From positions 8,041 through 72,040 of the forward strand of contig JAJEGS010000040.1 in assembly GCA_022819745.1 (NCBI GenBank): a stretch of 64,000 bases of DNA. The letters run 5' to 3'. The DNA comes from Candidatus Latescibacterota bacterium. Its GTDB lineage: Bacteria; Latescibacterota; UBA2968; UBA8231. Position numbers and translations under genes: made by a program. This document shows, piece after piece, positions 8,535-17,074 of the stretch. Position 1 is the first letter of the stretch. Each line of letters starts with the position of its first letter. The notes under the pieces were generated by a model. The model searched no databases. It had not been told where the DNA came from and saw only the letters and a list, made by a program, of their open reading frames with translations.

Positions 8535-11153
8535 GTGCGGACTGCGCCCTCGGTGCTGTTGCTGACTGGTTGTCTGGCGATTTCGGCCTGCGTCTATTTC
8601 AATACGTTTTACAACGCCAAAAAATCCTTCCGCGAGGCCGAGAAAGAGCGGCGCAAACACGAAGAAACTTACGCCGACTGGGCCTTTGACCAGGCTGGCC
8701 CCGAATTGCAGCGGCAGCGCTCGCCGCAGGCCGACCAACTCTACGACAAAGCGGTGCGCAAGGCGTCCAAGGTGCTCGACGAATACAAGGAGAGCGACTT
8801 GGTTGACGACGCCATGTTCCTGATCGGCCGGGCGTATTACTGGCGCGGCGAGTACCTCAATGCCCAAGAGTCGTTTCGCGACTTGGAGACCTTTTTCCCG
8901 TCTAGTCCGTACTTTGATCAAGCCCGTTACTGGCGCGCCCGCTGTCTAGAGGAGCAGCGGATTGACGACCAAGCGCAGTCGCTTTACCGAGTACTTCTTG
9001 ACGAAGCCGAGGAAAAGATCGCCGTCCAAGCGGGCCTGCACTTGGCCGAGATGGCGCACGACCGCGAGGACTACGTCGTGGCGATGCGGGAATATCGGGC
9101 GACGCTGGAGGCTTTTCCCAAGAGCGAGGTGCGCGCTCAGTTGTGGTTGCGTTTGGGCGAGGCGCTGATGGCTTTGGAGGATCCGGCCCGCTTGGATGAG
9201 GCGCTAGCGGTTTTTGACGAAGTGCTAAAGGCCGATCCCAGTGAGGATCAAAAATACCGCGCTCGGCTCAACAGCGGCCGCACCCTCTACGCCATGGGTG
9301 CGGAGGACGAAGCCCTAGCCACATACGTCAGCTTGCTCGACGAGGGCGGCTTTCGCCGCTTTGAGGGGCGCACCCGGCTTCTAATCGGCGAGTGGTATCA
9401 GGGCCGCCGCTTGCTCGACGAGGCGTTGTCCGAGTACGAGCGGGTGCGCAACGATTTTCCCCAGACGCCCTCGGCGGCCATGGCCTTGTATCGCATCGGC
9501 TTGCTGCATCTGCAGGAGTACGGGGATACCGAGCTAGGGCGCGAGTACCTTGAAGAGAGTAGCCGCGAGAGCCCAGGAGCGCAGGGCGTGCTTTTGGCGC
9601 AAGAGATGCTGGGGCACATGCGCCGGCTGGAGCAGATCCAGCGCCAGATCCACCGCGCCGATTCGCTCTACGCCGACTCGCTGGGGGCAGTGCAGGGGCC
9701 ACTGTTGTGGCAGGCAGCAGAGGTTCCGGCCGACACGGTGGTAGTGGCGCGGAGTTTGGATGTGCTGGATGATCTGTTCAGCGCGTGTGAGCTCTATCGC
9801 GACGACATCGGCCAGGCCGATTCGGCCCGCGCGTATTACGAGGAGGTAATCCGCCGCTTCCCAAACAGTGACCAATTGCCCCGCGCCGTGTACAGCCTCT
9901 CATGGATCGAGCTGCAAATGCGCGACGACGAAGAGACCGCTAGGCCTCATTTGCTGCGATTGATCGAGGAGTTTCCCACCTCGGCGCACGCCAATGAGGC
10001 CCGCCGCTTGCTGGGGCAAAAGCTCGAGGCGACAGCCGAAGAGCTAGCGGCTCGCGAGTTTGCGCGGATCGAAACATTGCGCCTAGCACAGCCGGAAGCT
10101 ACCGAGGCGTACCTCCCCTTGCTGGATAGTTTGAGCCATGCCTTCGCGGGTACGCCGAGTGGAGGTCAAGCGGCGTTTTTGGCGGCCAATACCTACGAGA
10201 ATGTCGTTGGGGATACGGTCGCGACCGAGCAGCGCTATCAATTGTTGCGCGAAGAGTTCGCCGAGACGCGGTTTGGCAAGCTGGCCCAGCAGCGGCGGGA
10301 AATGCGCGAGGAAAAGCTCATCGACAAGCTGGAGCGCAGCTTGAAGGCGGTCGGTGGCCAGTTCGGCCCGGGGGAGCGGATTGAATTGCTCGCCTTGGAG
10401 CCGGACACGCTTGACTCTGTGTCTCTGGCGCGTAAATACATCGGCTTTGCCGAGCGCGCGCAGCGGCGCGGGGACGTTGCACTAGCCCGCGATTTTTACG
10501 AGCAGAGCATCAACCAGCAGGTCGCCAACCCGCGTGCCCTGTATCAACTTGGCAACATCAACTGGGAGGAAGGCTATTTCAACGACGCCATTGAGTTCTA
10601 CCGCCAAGCCCTATCCTTTGACAAGAGGAATCTCAACCTCTATTACCGGCTCTGGCGCGCCTTTACCGAGCAGAGCGTAGAGGACTCGGCCAACTACTAC
10701 CTGCGGGAGGTCGCACGGCGCGATCGCAACAGCGCACAGATTCGCTTTTTGTTGGAGAAGTACCCGGATTTTCAGGGGGGACAGGACCGCGAGGACTTGG
10801 ATATAGAAGCGATGATCGAACTCGACTTGTCGATTCCTCCCGATGAGCTAGGGTGGAAGGAGGGCGACCTAGCGCTGAGCGATTGGCCGCTGGTGCGGCA
10901 GGTGGTACGGCCAGTCTATCCGGCGGCTGAGGATTCGGTCGAGGTGTTGCTCGATGTGCTAATCGACCGCGAGGGACGGCCCGAGCAAGTGGAGGTCTTT
11001 CGCGGGGAACCTCCTTTTGTCGATAGCGCGGTGGATGCGGCGTATGGCTATAGCTTCTATCCCGCGGTGCGTCGCAACGGCGAGGAGATCAAGTCGTGGG
11101 TCGAGTTGACTGTGCCGTTTGGCTTGCCGCAAGAAGAGGGAGAAGAGCCGTGA
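8535..11153 (+). CDS. TPR lipoprotein with C-terminal TonB-like domain
   Basis: An 872-residue secreted lipoprotein. The N-terminus has a signal ending LAISAC (lipid Cys19; a second lipobox-like Cys13 is also present), followed by YFNTFYNAKKSFREAE, a motif I associate with large TPR lipoproteins of FCB bacteria. Residues about 70-750 are TPR units of the YbgF/BamD type (ARYWRARCLEEQ, ALYRIGLLHLQEYG, ALYQLGNINWEEGYFNDAI). The last 90 residues (VEVLLDVLIDREGRPEQVEV to VELTVPF) match a TonB C-terminal domain, but no TonB-type N-terminal membrane anchor is present. The GTG start at 8535 has AGGAG at 8523. Its stop overlaps the pyrK start (GTGA). An envelope scaffold role is inferred. Confidence 0.75.
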   Translation: MRTAPSVLLLTGCLAISACVYFNTFYNAKKSFREAEKERRKHEETYADWAFDQAGPELQRQRSPQADQLYDKAVRKASKVLDEYKESDLVDDAMFLIGRAYYWRGEYLNAQESFRDLETFFPSSPYFDQARYWRARCLEEQRIDDQAQSLYRVLLDEAEEKIAVQAGLHLAEMAHDREDYVVAMREYRATLEAFPKSEVRAQLWLRLGEALMALEDPARLDEALAVFDEVLKADPSEDQKYRARLNSGRTLYAMGAEDEALATYVSLLDEGGFRRFEGRTRLLIGEWYQGRRLLDEALSEYERVRNDFPQTPSAAMALYRIGLLHLQEYGDTELGREYLEESSRESPGAQGVLLAQEMLGHMRRLEQIQRQIHRADSLYADSLGAVQGPLLWQAAEVPADTVVVARSLDVLDDLFSACELYRDDIGQADSARAYYEEVIRRFPNSDQLPRAVYSLSWIELQMRDDEETARPHLLRLIEEFPTSAHANEARRLLGQKLEATAEELAAREFARIETLRLAQPEATEAYLPLLDSLSHAFAGTPSGGQAAFLAANTYENVVGDTVATEQRYQLLREEFAETRFGKLAQQRREMREEKLIDKLERSLKAVGGQFGPGERIELLALEPDTLDSVSLARKYIGFAERAQRRGDVALARDFYEQSINQQVANPRALYQLGNINWEEGYFNDAIEFYRQALSFDKRNLNLYYRLWRAFTEQSVEDSANYYLREVARRDRNSAQIRFLLEKYPDFQGGQDREDLDIEAMIELDLSIPPDELGWKEGDLALSDWPLVRQVVRPVYPAAEDSVEVLLDVLIDREGRPEQVEVFRGEPPFVDSAVDAAYGYSFYPAVRRNGEEIKSWVELTVPFGLPQEEGEEP

Positions 11154-11962
11154 TTGACGAGCAAGCGCGTCTGTTGAGCAACCGCGAAGTTGCTGCGGAT
11201 TTCTATTTGGCGCGTCTTAACGCACCCCACATTGCCGTGCGGATCGAGCCGGGTCAGTTCGTCAACATTCAGGTCGGCGCGGGAATTGCTCCCTTGTTGC
11301 GCATTCCGTTGAGCGTGAGTGGCGTCGAGCGCGAGGCTGGTATTATCGAGGTATTATACGAAGAAGTAGGGCCTAAGACCCGGGCGCTGAGCCAGTTTGG
11401 GCCGGATGAAGTTCTGCCGACTCTCGGCCCGTTGGGTAAGGGGTTCGCGTCGCCGTCCGAGGGTACGCGCGTCGTACTAGTCGGAGGTGGTATTGGCGTA
11501 CCGCCGCTGCTGTACTGGGGATTGAAGTTGAGGCAGAGGTCGTACCAGACTGCGCTATTGGTCGGCGCACGGACGGCGGACAAGCACCTGCCCAGCGAGC
11601 TGCTCGCGCCGGCTGCGGACGCAGTGCACCTCACCACTGACGACGGCAGCCTCGGGCACGCGGGCTTAGTCACCGATCTGTTGCAGACCGAGCTAGTTGA
11701 AAAAGGGTCGTGCGCGGTCTATTGCTGCGGCCCGCACGCGATGATGCAGGCCGTGGCCGCTATGTGCCTAGAGGCCCAAGTTCCGTGTCAGGTTTCCCTC
11801 GAAGAGTACATGGCTTGCGGCATTGGCATCTGCGTGGGTTGCGCTGTCGAGTTGGCGACGGCAAAAGGCGACACGGACTACGGTCGCTACGCCCGCGTCT
11901 GCGTGGATGGGCCGGCGTTCGACGCGCGGCAGATAAAATGGGGCAGCACATGGCCGACCTGA
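11150..11962 (+). CDS. pyrK: Dihydroorotate dehydrogenase B electron transfer subunit
   Basis: Passes electrons from dihydroorotate dehydrogenase to NAD+ through FAD and a [2Fe-2S] cluster. The 270-residue protein has the FAD-binding RIPLS motif (51-55), the NAD-site loop GGGIGVPP (112-119), CCGPHAMM (192-199) and the iron-sulfur ligands C223, C228, C231 and C251 in the order typical of PyrK. The start is GTG 11150, overlapping the upstream TGA, with a purine-rich GGGAGAAGAG just before it. pyrD follows with a short overlap, as expected for subunits of one class 1B heterotetramer. Confidence 0.95.
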   Translation: MIDEQARLLSNREVAADFYLARLNAPHIAVRIEPGQFVNIQVGAGIAPLLRIPLSVSGVEREAGIIEVLYEEVGPKTRALSQFGPDEVLPTLGPLGKGFASPSEGTRVVLVGGGIGVPPLLYWGLKLRQRSYQTALLVGARTADKHLPSELLAPAADAVHLTTDDGSLGHAGLVTDLLQTELVEKGSCAVYCCGPHAMMQAVAAMCLEAQVPCQVSLEEYMACGIGICVGCAVELATAKGDTDYGRYARVCVDGPAFDARQIKWGSTWPT

Positions 11963-12858
11963 GCATAGACTTTGCCGGTGTGCGGCTGCGCAATCCGGTG
12001 CTGCTGGCCTCGGGCACCTGCAACTACGGTCAGGAGCTTTTGCCGCTGACCGATTTTGCGCGCTTGGGTGGACTGGTCACCAAGACCATTACTCCGCAGC
12101 CTCGGGGCGGCAACCCTCCCCAGCGCATCGTCGAGACACTGGCCGGAATGCTCAATTCCATTGGTTTGCAAAACCCCGGGCTGGAGGCTTTTGTCGAGAA
12201 GCAATGGCCTTTGTTGGCCGGTTTGGATGCGCAGGTCGTGGTAAATATCGCCGGATTCTCAGTCGAGGAGTTCGGGCAGATGGCGGCGAGCCTTGAAACG
12301 TTGCAAGGCATTGCCGCGCTCGAAGTCAATATATCCTGCCCCAATGTCGAGGCCGGAGGCGATAATTTCGCCACTCGGCCCCAGACCGCGGCCGCAGCCA
12401 TTGCCGCGGTTCGCAGCCGCACTCAACGGCCAGTCATCGCCAAGCTGACGCCTAATGTAACGGATATTGCAGAAATTGCCCGCGCCGTAGTGGATGCGGG
12501 TGCGGATGCAGTCTCGCTGATCAATACGCTCGTTGGCATGGCCATTGACGTGGAGCGGCGGCGGCCCGTTTTGGGCGGTGTTACCGGAGGCTTATCCGGC
12601 CCGGCGATTAAACCCGTGGCCCTCGCCATGGTGTGGAAGGTGGCTCAAGCTGTTGCTGTGCCCGTTATGGGCATTGGCGGCATTGCCACTGCGAGCGATG
12701 CTCTAGAGTTTATGGTCGCCGGTGCTTCCGCCGTCCAAGTCGGCACGGCCAGTTTCGCCAACCCCAACGCTGGCGTCGAAATCGTCGAGGACCTCCACGC
12801 CTATTGCGACGAGCACGGCATTGACCGCATCGCTTCGTTGGTGGGTAGCTTGCGTTGA
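11950..12858 (+). CDS. pyrD: Dihydroorotate dehydrogenase, class 1B catalytic subunit
   Basis: Oxidises dihydroorotate to orotate with FMN. The 302-residue TIM barrel shows LLASGTCNYG, VTKTITPQPR (Lys45), NSIGLQNPG, the catalytic NISCPNV (Cys130, the Cys used by class 1 enzymes), the FMN phosphate loop GIGGIATASDALEFM and GASAVQVGTA. The pairing with pyrK marks class 1B (NAD-linked). The start is taken at ATG 11950, inside the pyrK end; an in-frame ATG at 11938 adds four residues and cannot be excluded. Confidence 0.96.
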   Translation: MADLSIDFAGVRLRNPVLLASGTCNYGQELLPLTDFARLGGLVTKTITPQPRGGNPPQRIVETLAGMLNSIGLQNPGLEAFVEKQWPLLAGLDAQVVVNIAGFSVEEFGQMAASLETLQGIAALEVNISCPNVEAGGDNFATRPQTAAAAIAAVRSRTQRPVIAKLTPNVTDIAEIARAVVDAGADAVSLINTLVGMAIDVERRRPVLGGVTGGLSGPAIKPVALAMVWKVAQAVAVPVMGIGGIATASDALEFMVAGASAVQVGTASFANPNAGVEIVEDLHAYCDEHGIDRIASLVGSLR

Positions 12859-12890
12859 TGGACTGTTGGATTATGTCTCGCCAGCGGGAA

Positions 12891-13445
12891 TTATCCGCGT
12901 CTAAATTGTCCCGCCAAGTTGAGAGAGAAGCCCGCCAATGTCGGCGAAGCCAAGGTTTGTCCCTCCCCGTAAGTGCCCACAGTCTCAAAGCGGTGTTCGC
13001 CCAATAATAGCACCATCGCGGTTTTTGCATTGGGGTCCACGAGCCAGTATTCCTTCACGCCGTGCCGGGCATACAGATCGAGCTTGAGCGTTCTATCGCG
13101 CTCGGCCGTGGATGGCGACAGGACTTCGACAATTAGGTCGGGTGCGCCTTGAATGTTCTCGCGGGTGACGATGTGCGCTCGTTCATAGGAGACGAACAGC
13201 AGGTCTGGCTGCACCACATCCGTGTCTGAAAGTACCACATCGGTGGGGGAAATGTACACCTCACCCAAGTTGCGCTCATCCGAGAATATCCTCATTGCAA
13301 GGTGGAGATTACCCAAGACGTACTGATGAGCCGTAAGCGGCGCTGGCTCCATAACCAACAACTCCCCGTCCAACAGCTCGTAGCGTTCGTCGTCGGGCGT
13401 CTTCAGATAGCTCTCGTATGTAAGTTTGGTTTTTGTGCTGGTCAT
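12891..13445 (-). CDS. Uma2 family endonuclease-like protein
   Basis: A 184-residue protein of the Uma2 (DUF820) family, a PD-(D/E)xK nuclease fold common in Cyanobacteria, Chloroflexi and FCB genomes, often in many copies and of unknown role. Visible family marks are YELLDGELLVMEPAPLTAHQ, VVQPDLLFVS, DLIVEVLSPSTAERDRTLKL and YARHGVKEYWLVDP. The start ATG at 13445 has a GGAGG about nine bases upstream. It is a single gene, convergent with pyrD 32 bp away and 74 bp downstream of the pcm stop. Confidence 0.9.
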   Translation of the reverse strand: MTSTKTKLTYESYLKTPDDERYELLDGELLVMEPAPLTAHQYVLGNLHLAMRIFSDERNLGEVYISPTDVVLSDTDVVQPDLLFVSYERAHIVTRENIQGAPDLIVEVLSPSTAERDRTLKLDLYARHGVKEYWLVDPNAKTAMVLLLGEHRFETVGTYGEGQTLASPTLAGFSLNLAGQFRRG

Positions 13446-13519
13446 AGTTGCATTCCTCCATTGAGTTCTGATTTATCTATACCGCGAATGTCGTGCAATG
13501 GCAACCCCTCCGTGGCCTG

Positions 13520-14140
13520 CTACTGCATCGGCACGAAGCGCACGGGTAGGAGTTTGCGCCGGTTGAGGCCGGTCGCGCTGCGCCCTACCAAGACCAAGTG
13601 TTGGCGTTGGGTGCCTAGCGGGAGAATGAGGCGGCCGTTAGGTGCTAGTTGTTCGGTCAGGGCTGGTGGGATAGTAGCGGGTGCGGCCGAGCATACGATG
13701 GCGTCAAAAGGGGCGGCCTCGGCCCAGCCCATGCGGCCGTCGCCGACGCGGAGGGCGACGTGGCTATAGCCGGTGTCGGCGAGCACGCGACGGGCTCGTG
13801 CGGCGAGTTCGGAAAAGAATTCAATGCTATAGACTTGGCCGGCCAGTTCGGCGAGTAGGGCGGTCTGGTACCCAGAGCCGGTGCCAATTTCCAAGACTCG
13901 TTCCTCGCCCCGTAGGCCGAGAGTCGAGAGCATGTAGGCCACTACATACGGCTGCGAGATGGTTTGGTCCGCGCCGATGGCCAGCGGATGATCGGCATAC
14001 GCGTGGGCGCGCAGGGCCTCTGGGACGTAGCAATGCCTTGGGACGCGGTCAAACGCCGCGAGTACGCGCGGATCGCGAATGCCGCGCTGGCTGAGTTGCT
14101 CGCGCACCATGGCGCGGCGTTGGTCGGCGTAGGAAGTCAT
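13520..14140 (-). CDS. pcm: Protein-L-isoaspartate O-methyltransferase
   Basis: Repairs isomerised aspartyl residues in damaged proteins using S-adenosylmethionine. The 206-residue protein has the N-terminal family signature (RVPRHCYVPEALRAHAYADH, then IGADQTISQPYVVAYM), the SAM-binding motif VLEIGTGSGYQTALLAEL and the later PFDAIVCSAAP and LPLGTQRQ. The length is typical. ATG 14140 overlaps the TGA of the upstream glycosyltransferase gene (ATGA), so the two are translationally coupled. Confidence 0.94.
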   Translation of the reverse strand: MTSYADQRRAMVREQLSQRGIRDPRVLAAFDRVPRHCYVPEALRAHAYADHPLAIGADQTISQPYVVAYMLSTLGLRGEERVLEIGTGSGYQTALLAELAGQVYSIEFFSELAARARRVLADTGYSHVALRVGDGRMGWAEAAPFDAIVCSAAPATIPPALTEQLAPNGRLILPLGTQRQHLVLVGRSATGLNRRKLLPVRFVPMQ

Positions 14141-15033
14141 TGTGGGCTCTGGAGAAGGGCTATGGCAGCGTCTATTGCGGTCTCAGTGGGGATTGCAGCG
14201 ATGTCGGCGGCTGGTGCTTGGAGGACTTGGCTGCGCTTGCCGCGCGGTGCCCACAGCCGGGGATCGGTGGGGCCAAACAGCGTCAGGGTCGGGGTGCCGA
14301 CGGCCGCGGCTATGTGTCCAGGGCCAGAGTCGTTTCCGATGAAGAGTGTGGCTTTGGCTAGCAGGCCGGCGAGGGAGCGCAGGTCTGGGGGGTGGAGTGC
14401 AGGCAGGTTGCCGATTGCGAGTTGGCGTTCGCGTTCGACTGGACCGCACAGGAGCGCGGTATGCCAGCCTTCTTTTTGTAGCGCACTGGCGAGGGTATGG
14501 AAATTTGCCGGGGGCCAGCACTTGGCTGGCGAGCCGCTGCCTAGGTGGATGACGACTTCGGGCGGGGCGGCGAGCGCATCTACATAGCCGTAGTCGTTGG
14601 GCTGTAGCTCAATGTGTGGGGTGCGGTCGCAGACGGGTAGGCCCCATTGCCGCAAGGGGCTTAGCAAGTGATCGACGATGTGCCCGCGGAAATTAGCTGG
14701 GGGCCGTGGGTCACACAGCAGCACGGGACCGGTTACGGCTCGGCGCAGTTGCGGGCCGAAGTGTTGTTGGGCATCCACTGTATAGGCTAGCACGCGCTCT
14801 GTCGCGGCGAAGAGCTGGCGCGTGGCTGGGGGAAGTGGCCCATCGCGGTGTAGGGGAATCAGACGCGGGTCTTCGCTGTCGAGGACAGAGGCCATTGGGC
14901 CGAGCGCAAGGGTCGCCGGGCGGCCGATGAGGCGCAAATCGGCGGGAAAGGCCCGGCGCACAGCATCGATGGCGGGTAGGGTGAGGACGAAATCGCCGAT
15001 CGCCCCACCGCGAAATATGGTTATCGCGCTCAA
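14137..15033 (-). CDS. Glycosyltransferase family 9 (heptosyltransferase-like)
   Basis: A GT-B fold transferase like the ADP-heptose:LPS heptosyltransferases. The N-terminal half starts MSAITIFRGGAIGDFVLTLP; the C-terminal half has VIHLGSGSPAKCWPPANF and the nucleotide-sugar site FIGNDSGPGHIAAAVGTPTL then LFGPTDPRLW. At 298 residues it is slightly short for the family. It starts with TTG at 15033, with GGAG about eleven bases upstream; no in-frame ATG is nearby. A role in LPS core or another envelope glycan is inferred. Confidence 0.85.
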   Translation of the reverse strand: MSAITIFRGGAIGDFVLTLPAIDAVRRAFPADLRLIGRPATLALGPMASVLDSEDPRLIPLHRDGPLPPATRQLFAATERVLAYTVDAQQHFGPQLRRAVTGPVLLCDPRPPANFRGHIVDHLLSPLRQWGLPVCDRTPHIELQPNDYGYVDALAAPPEVVIHLGSGSPAKCWPPANFHTLASALQKEGWHTALLCGPVERERQLAIGNLPALHPPDLRSLAGLLAKATLFIGNDSGPGHIAAAVGTPTLTLFGPTDPRLWAPRGKRSQVLQAPAADIAAIPTETAIDAAIALLQSPQ

Positions 15034-15109
15034 TTTTGCCGCTCCACTGCGGGCGTCTCTTGCCCACTATGACATTTTTGCGTAATTTTTACGCTTCTGT
15101 TTGCTAGAC

Positions 15110-15776
15110 AACTATTTGAAGGAGTTGGCCTTATGGGGGCCTTGATTGGCAAAAAATTGGGAATGACGCAGGTGTACAACGACCGCGAGGATCTCACGCC
15201 GGTGACGATCGTCGCGGCTGGGCCCTGCCCGGTGGTACAAGTGCGGACCGAAGAGGACAATGGATACTCGGCTTTGCAACTCGCATTCGACGAAGTGCCA
15301 GAGCGCAAGCTGACCAAGCCGCAAAAGGGCCATCTGGACAAGGCCGGTGTGAGCGGACATCGCATCCTGCGCGAATTTCGCGGCGAAGAGGGCGAGTTCG
15401 AGGTCGGCCAAGTCTTGGACGTGAGCCAATTTGAGGTTGGCCACCGGGTCAAAGTGACGGGTAAATCCAAGGGCAAGGGGTTTGCCGGGGTGGTCAAGCG
15501 GCACGGTTTCCGCGGCAAGAACGCGAGCCACGGCACGCCCGATACCATACGCCACGGCGGCTCCATCGGCCAGGGCACGACGCCGGGTAAGGTCTGGAAG
15601 GGCAAGAAAATGTCCGGCCAGATGGGCAACAAGCGAGTCTCCACTAAGGGATTGACTGTCGAGCGGATCGACGCGGATCGCAACTTGCTTTTCATCAAGG
15701 GGGCGGTGCCGGGGGGGGTCAACGGCTACGTCCTGATCCAGACTATCTGAAACCCCCTGACTTAAGATTACTTGCG
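15110..15776 (+). terminator. rplC: Rho-independent terminator after rplC (15776-15810)
   Basis: The intended interval is 15776-15810; see the separate entry with correct limits. This entry is superseded and carries no extra information. Confidence 0.01.
15133..15750 (+). CDS. rplC: 50S ribosomal protein L3
   Basis: Core protein of the large ribosomal subunit near the peptidyl-transferase centre. The 205 residues match bacterial L3 end to end: MGALIGKKLGMTQVYND, KGKGFAGVVKRHGF, the GSIGQGTTPGKVWKGKK loop (containing the Gln that PrmB methylates in E. coli) and MSGQMGNKRVSTKGL. ATG 15133 has AAGGAG at 15119-15124. In most bacteria rplC is the second gene of the S10 operon; here it stands alone, closed by a terminator 25 bp downstream and followed by an opposite-strand gene. 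Confidence 0.98.
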   Translation: MGALIGKKLGMTQVYNDREDLTPVTIVAAGPCPVVQVRTEEDNGYSALQLAFDEVPERKLTKPQKGHLDKAGVSGHRILREFRGEEGEFEVGQVLDVSQFEVGHRVKVTGKSKGKGFAGVVKRHGFRGKNASHGTPDTIRHGGSIGQGTTPGKVWKGKKMSGQMGNKRVSTKGLTVERIDADRNLLFIKGAVPGGVNGYVLIQTI

Positions 15777-15810
15777 AGGCGGTGCCCGGTGTGGCATCGC
15801 CTCTTTTTTT
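15776..15810 (+). terminator. Rho-independent terminator of rplC
   Basis: An 11-bp stem, GAGGCGGTGCC (15776-15786) with GGCATCGCCTC (15793-15803), containing one G-U pair and a 6-base loop, is followed directly by seven T residues (15804-15810). It ends transcription 25 bp after the rplC stop. On the minus strand no T-run follows, so it works in one direction only. Confidence 0.9.
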
Positions 15811-16156
15811 ATCCAGGAGGCCACTGCATGGGGCGGCCGCCGAGCAGGTGGACGTGGAGATGGGCGACCGTTTGCCCCCCGTCGGCACCGGCGTTGATGA
15901 CCAAGCGGTAGCCCGCTGCGGCTAGGCCCTGCTCTTCGGCGATCTGGCTGGCCTTGAGTAGCAAGTGGCCGAGTAGGGGGCCGTGTTCGGGGGCGGCGTG
16001 TTGCACACCGGCGACGACTTCCTTGGGTATGACGAGGATGTGCGTCGGAGCTTGGGGTTGGATGTCGCGGAAAGCCAGACAGTCGGAGTCCTCATAGACG
16101 ATGTCGGCGGGAATTTCGCGGCGGATGATTTTGCTGAAAATAGTCTCTTCGCTCAT
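15809..16156 (-). CDS. HIT family protein (HINT-type nucleotide hydrolase)
   Basis: A 115-residue histidine-triad protein of the Hint/PKCI branch, which hydrolyses adenosine phosphoramidates. It has MSEETIFSKIIRREIPADIV, YEDSDCLAFRDIQPQAPTHI, LVIPKE and the triad HLHVHLLGG (H99, H101, H103). ATG 16156 is chosen over an in-frame ATG 15 bases upstream because GAAAGG precedes it and the family starts there. Its stop touches the T-run of the rplC terminator. Confidence 0.95.
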   Translation of the reverse strand: MSEETIFSKIIRREIPADIVYEDSDCLAFRDIQPQAPTHILVIPKEVVAGVQHAAPEHGPLLGHLLLKASQIAEEQGLAAAGYRLVINAGADGGQTVAHLHVHLLGGRPMQWPPG

Positions 16157-16236
16157 CGGCCTTTCTCGCATGGCTTAGGGATTTGGTTGCGGCGGATTAT
16201 AGGTGCGGCGGCTGGAGGCGTCAAGCGGACGTAGCT

Positions 16237-16956
16237 ATGGATTTGAGCATCGTCATACCCGCGTACAACGAAGAGAAGCGGATTCTCATTGCCTTGGAGC
16301 AGACGCTCGCGTTGCTGCAACAGCGGTCGTGGTCCTGTGAATTGCTAGTCGTGGATGACGGTAGCACCGACCGCACGGTCGCCTGCATCGCAGAGTACGC
16401 CCGTGAGCATCCGCAAGTCCGCTGCGTGCAAAATGACCGCAACCGAGGCAAGGGCTATTCTGTGCAGCACGGCGTGGCAGAGGCTCAGGGTCGCTATATC
16501 GGCTTTATGGACGGCGACTATAAGACCGACATCACCGCGCTCGATCAGGTGATGCCCCTATTGGAAGCAGGGTGGGACGGGGTGATCGGCGACCGGACGC
16601 TCAGCGCGACGGAGTTCGTCGTCGCGCGCCGACGCTATCGGCAGTGGGGGACCGAGGCGTTTGGCTGGCTCTTGCGCGCGTTGATGGGCTTGGGCGAGTT
16701 CGGCGATACCCAGTGTGGATTTAAGTTTTTTCGGGCCGAGGTAGTGCGCGACCTTTGTGCGCGGCAGCAGATTGCCGGGTTTATGTTCGATGTGGAGTTG
16801 CTGCTGCTGGCGCGTCAATCGGGCTACCGCATTGCGAAGATCCCCGTGAAGTGGCGTTTTGACCCAGATAGCCGCTTTAATCCGGTGACCGGGACATTTG
16901 CCAATCTTGTGGATTTGGCGCGGATCCGTTGGGTGCATCGCCGCCGGTCTTCCTAG
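16237..16956 (+). CDS. Glycosyltransferase family 2, dolichyl-phosphate glucosyltransferase-like
   Basis: A 239-residue GT-A enzyme that resembles dolichyl/polyprenyl-phosphate beta-glucosyltransferases. It shows MDLSIVIPAYNEEKRI, LVVDDGSTDRT, NDRNRGKGYSVQHGV and GRYIGFMDGDYKTDI (the metal-binding DxD-type site, here DGD), then GDTQCGFKFFRAEV and the acceptor-side MFDVELLLLARQ. There is no C-terminal membrane domain. Making a lipid-linked sugar donor would suit the several GT-C enzymes in the window, which use such donors; this link is inferred. ATG 16237 is chosen by homology. Confidence 0.88.
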   Translation: MDLSIVIPAYNEEKRILIALEQTLALLQQRSWSCELLVVDDGSTDRTVACIAEYAREHPQVRCVQNDRNRGKGYSVQHGVAEAQGRYIGFMDGDYKTDITALDQVMPLLEAGWDGVIGDRTLSATEFVVARRRYRQWGTEAFGWLLRALMGLGEFGDTQCGFKFFRAEVVRDLCARQQIAGFMFDVELLLLARQSGYRIAKIPVKWRFDPDSRFNPVTGTFANLVDLARIRWVHRRRSS

Positions 16957-17004
16957 AAGCAGTCTCAGATCCCCGATCGGCTGTCGATTGACGGACAACG
17001 AATC

Positions 17005-17034
17005 CGCAGATGAACGCAGATGGCCACAGATGGG
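17005..17034. repeat. Three tandem 10-bp CRCAGATGRV repeats
   Basis: In the 118-bp gap between two convergent genes, three consecutive 10-mers read CGCAGATGAA, CGCAGATGGC and CACAGATGGG. Similar CGCAGAT(G/T) decamer arrays are dispersed in many environmental bacterial genomes and are of unknown function. Nothing else is recognisable in the gap. Confidence 0.55.
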
Positions 17035-17074
17035 AGATGATGTTGAGCGGAGTGCTAGGACGGCTTCTTAGCTG

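Noticed and set aside
12870..12905. Short hairpin (GCGGGAATTATCCGC) after pyrD as a terminator
   Set aside because: The stem is short and mismatched and no T-run follows.
15776..15810. A feature entry for the rplC terminator with a mistyped end (15110)
   Set aside because: The correct interval is 15776-15810, given as its own entry; disregard the entry with confidence 0.01.
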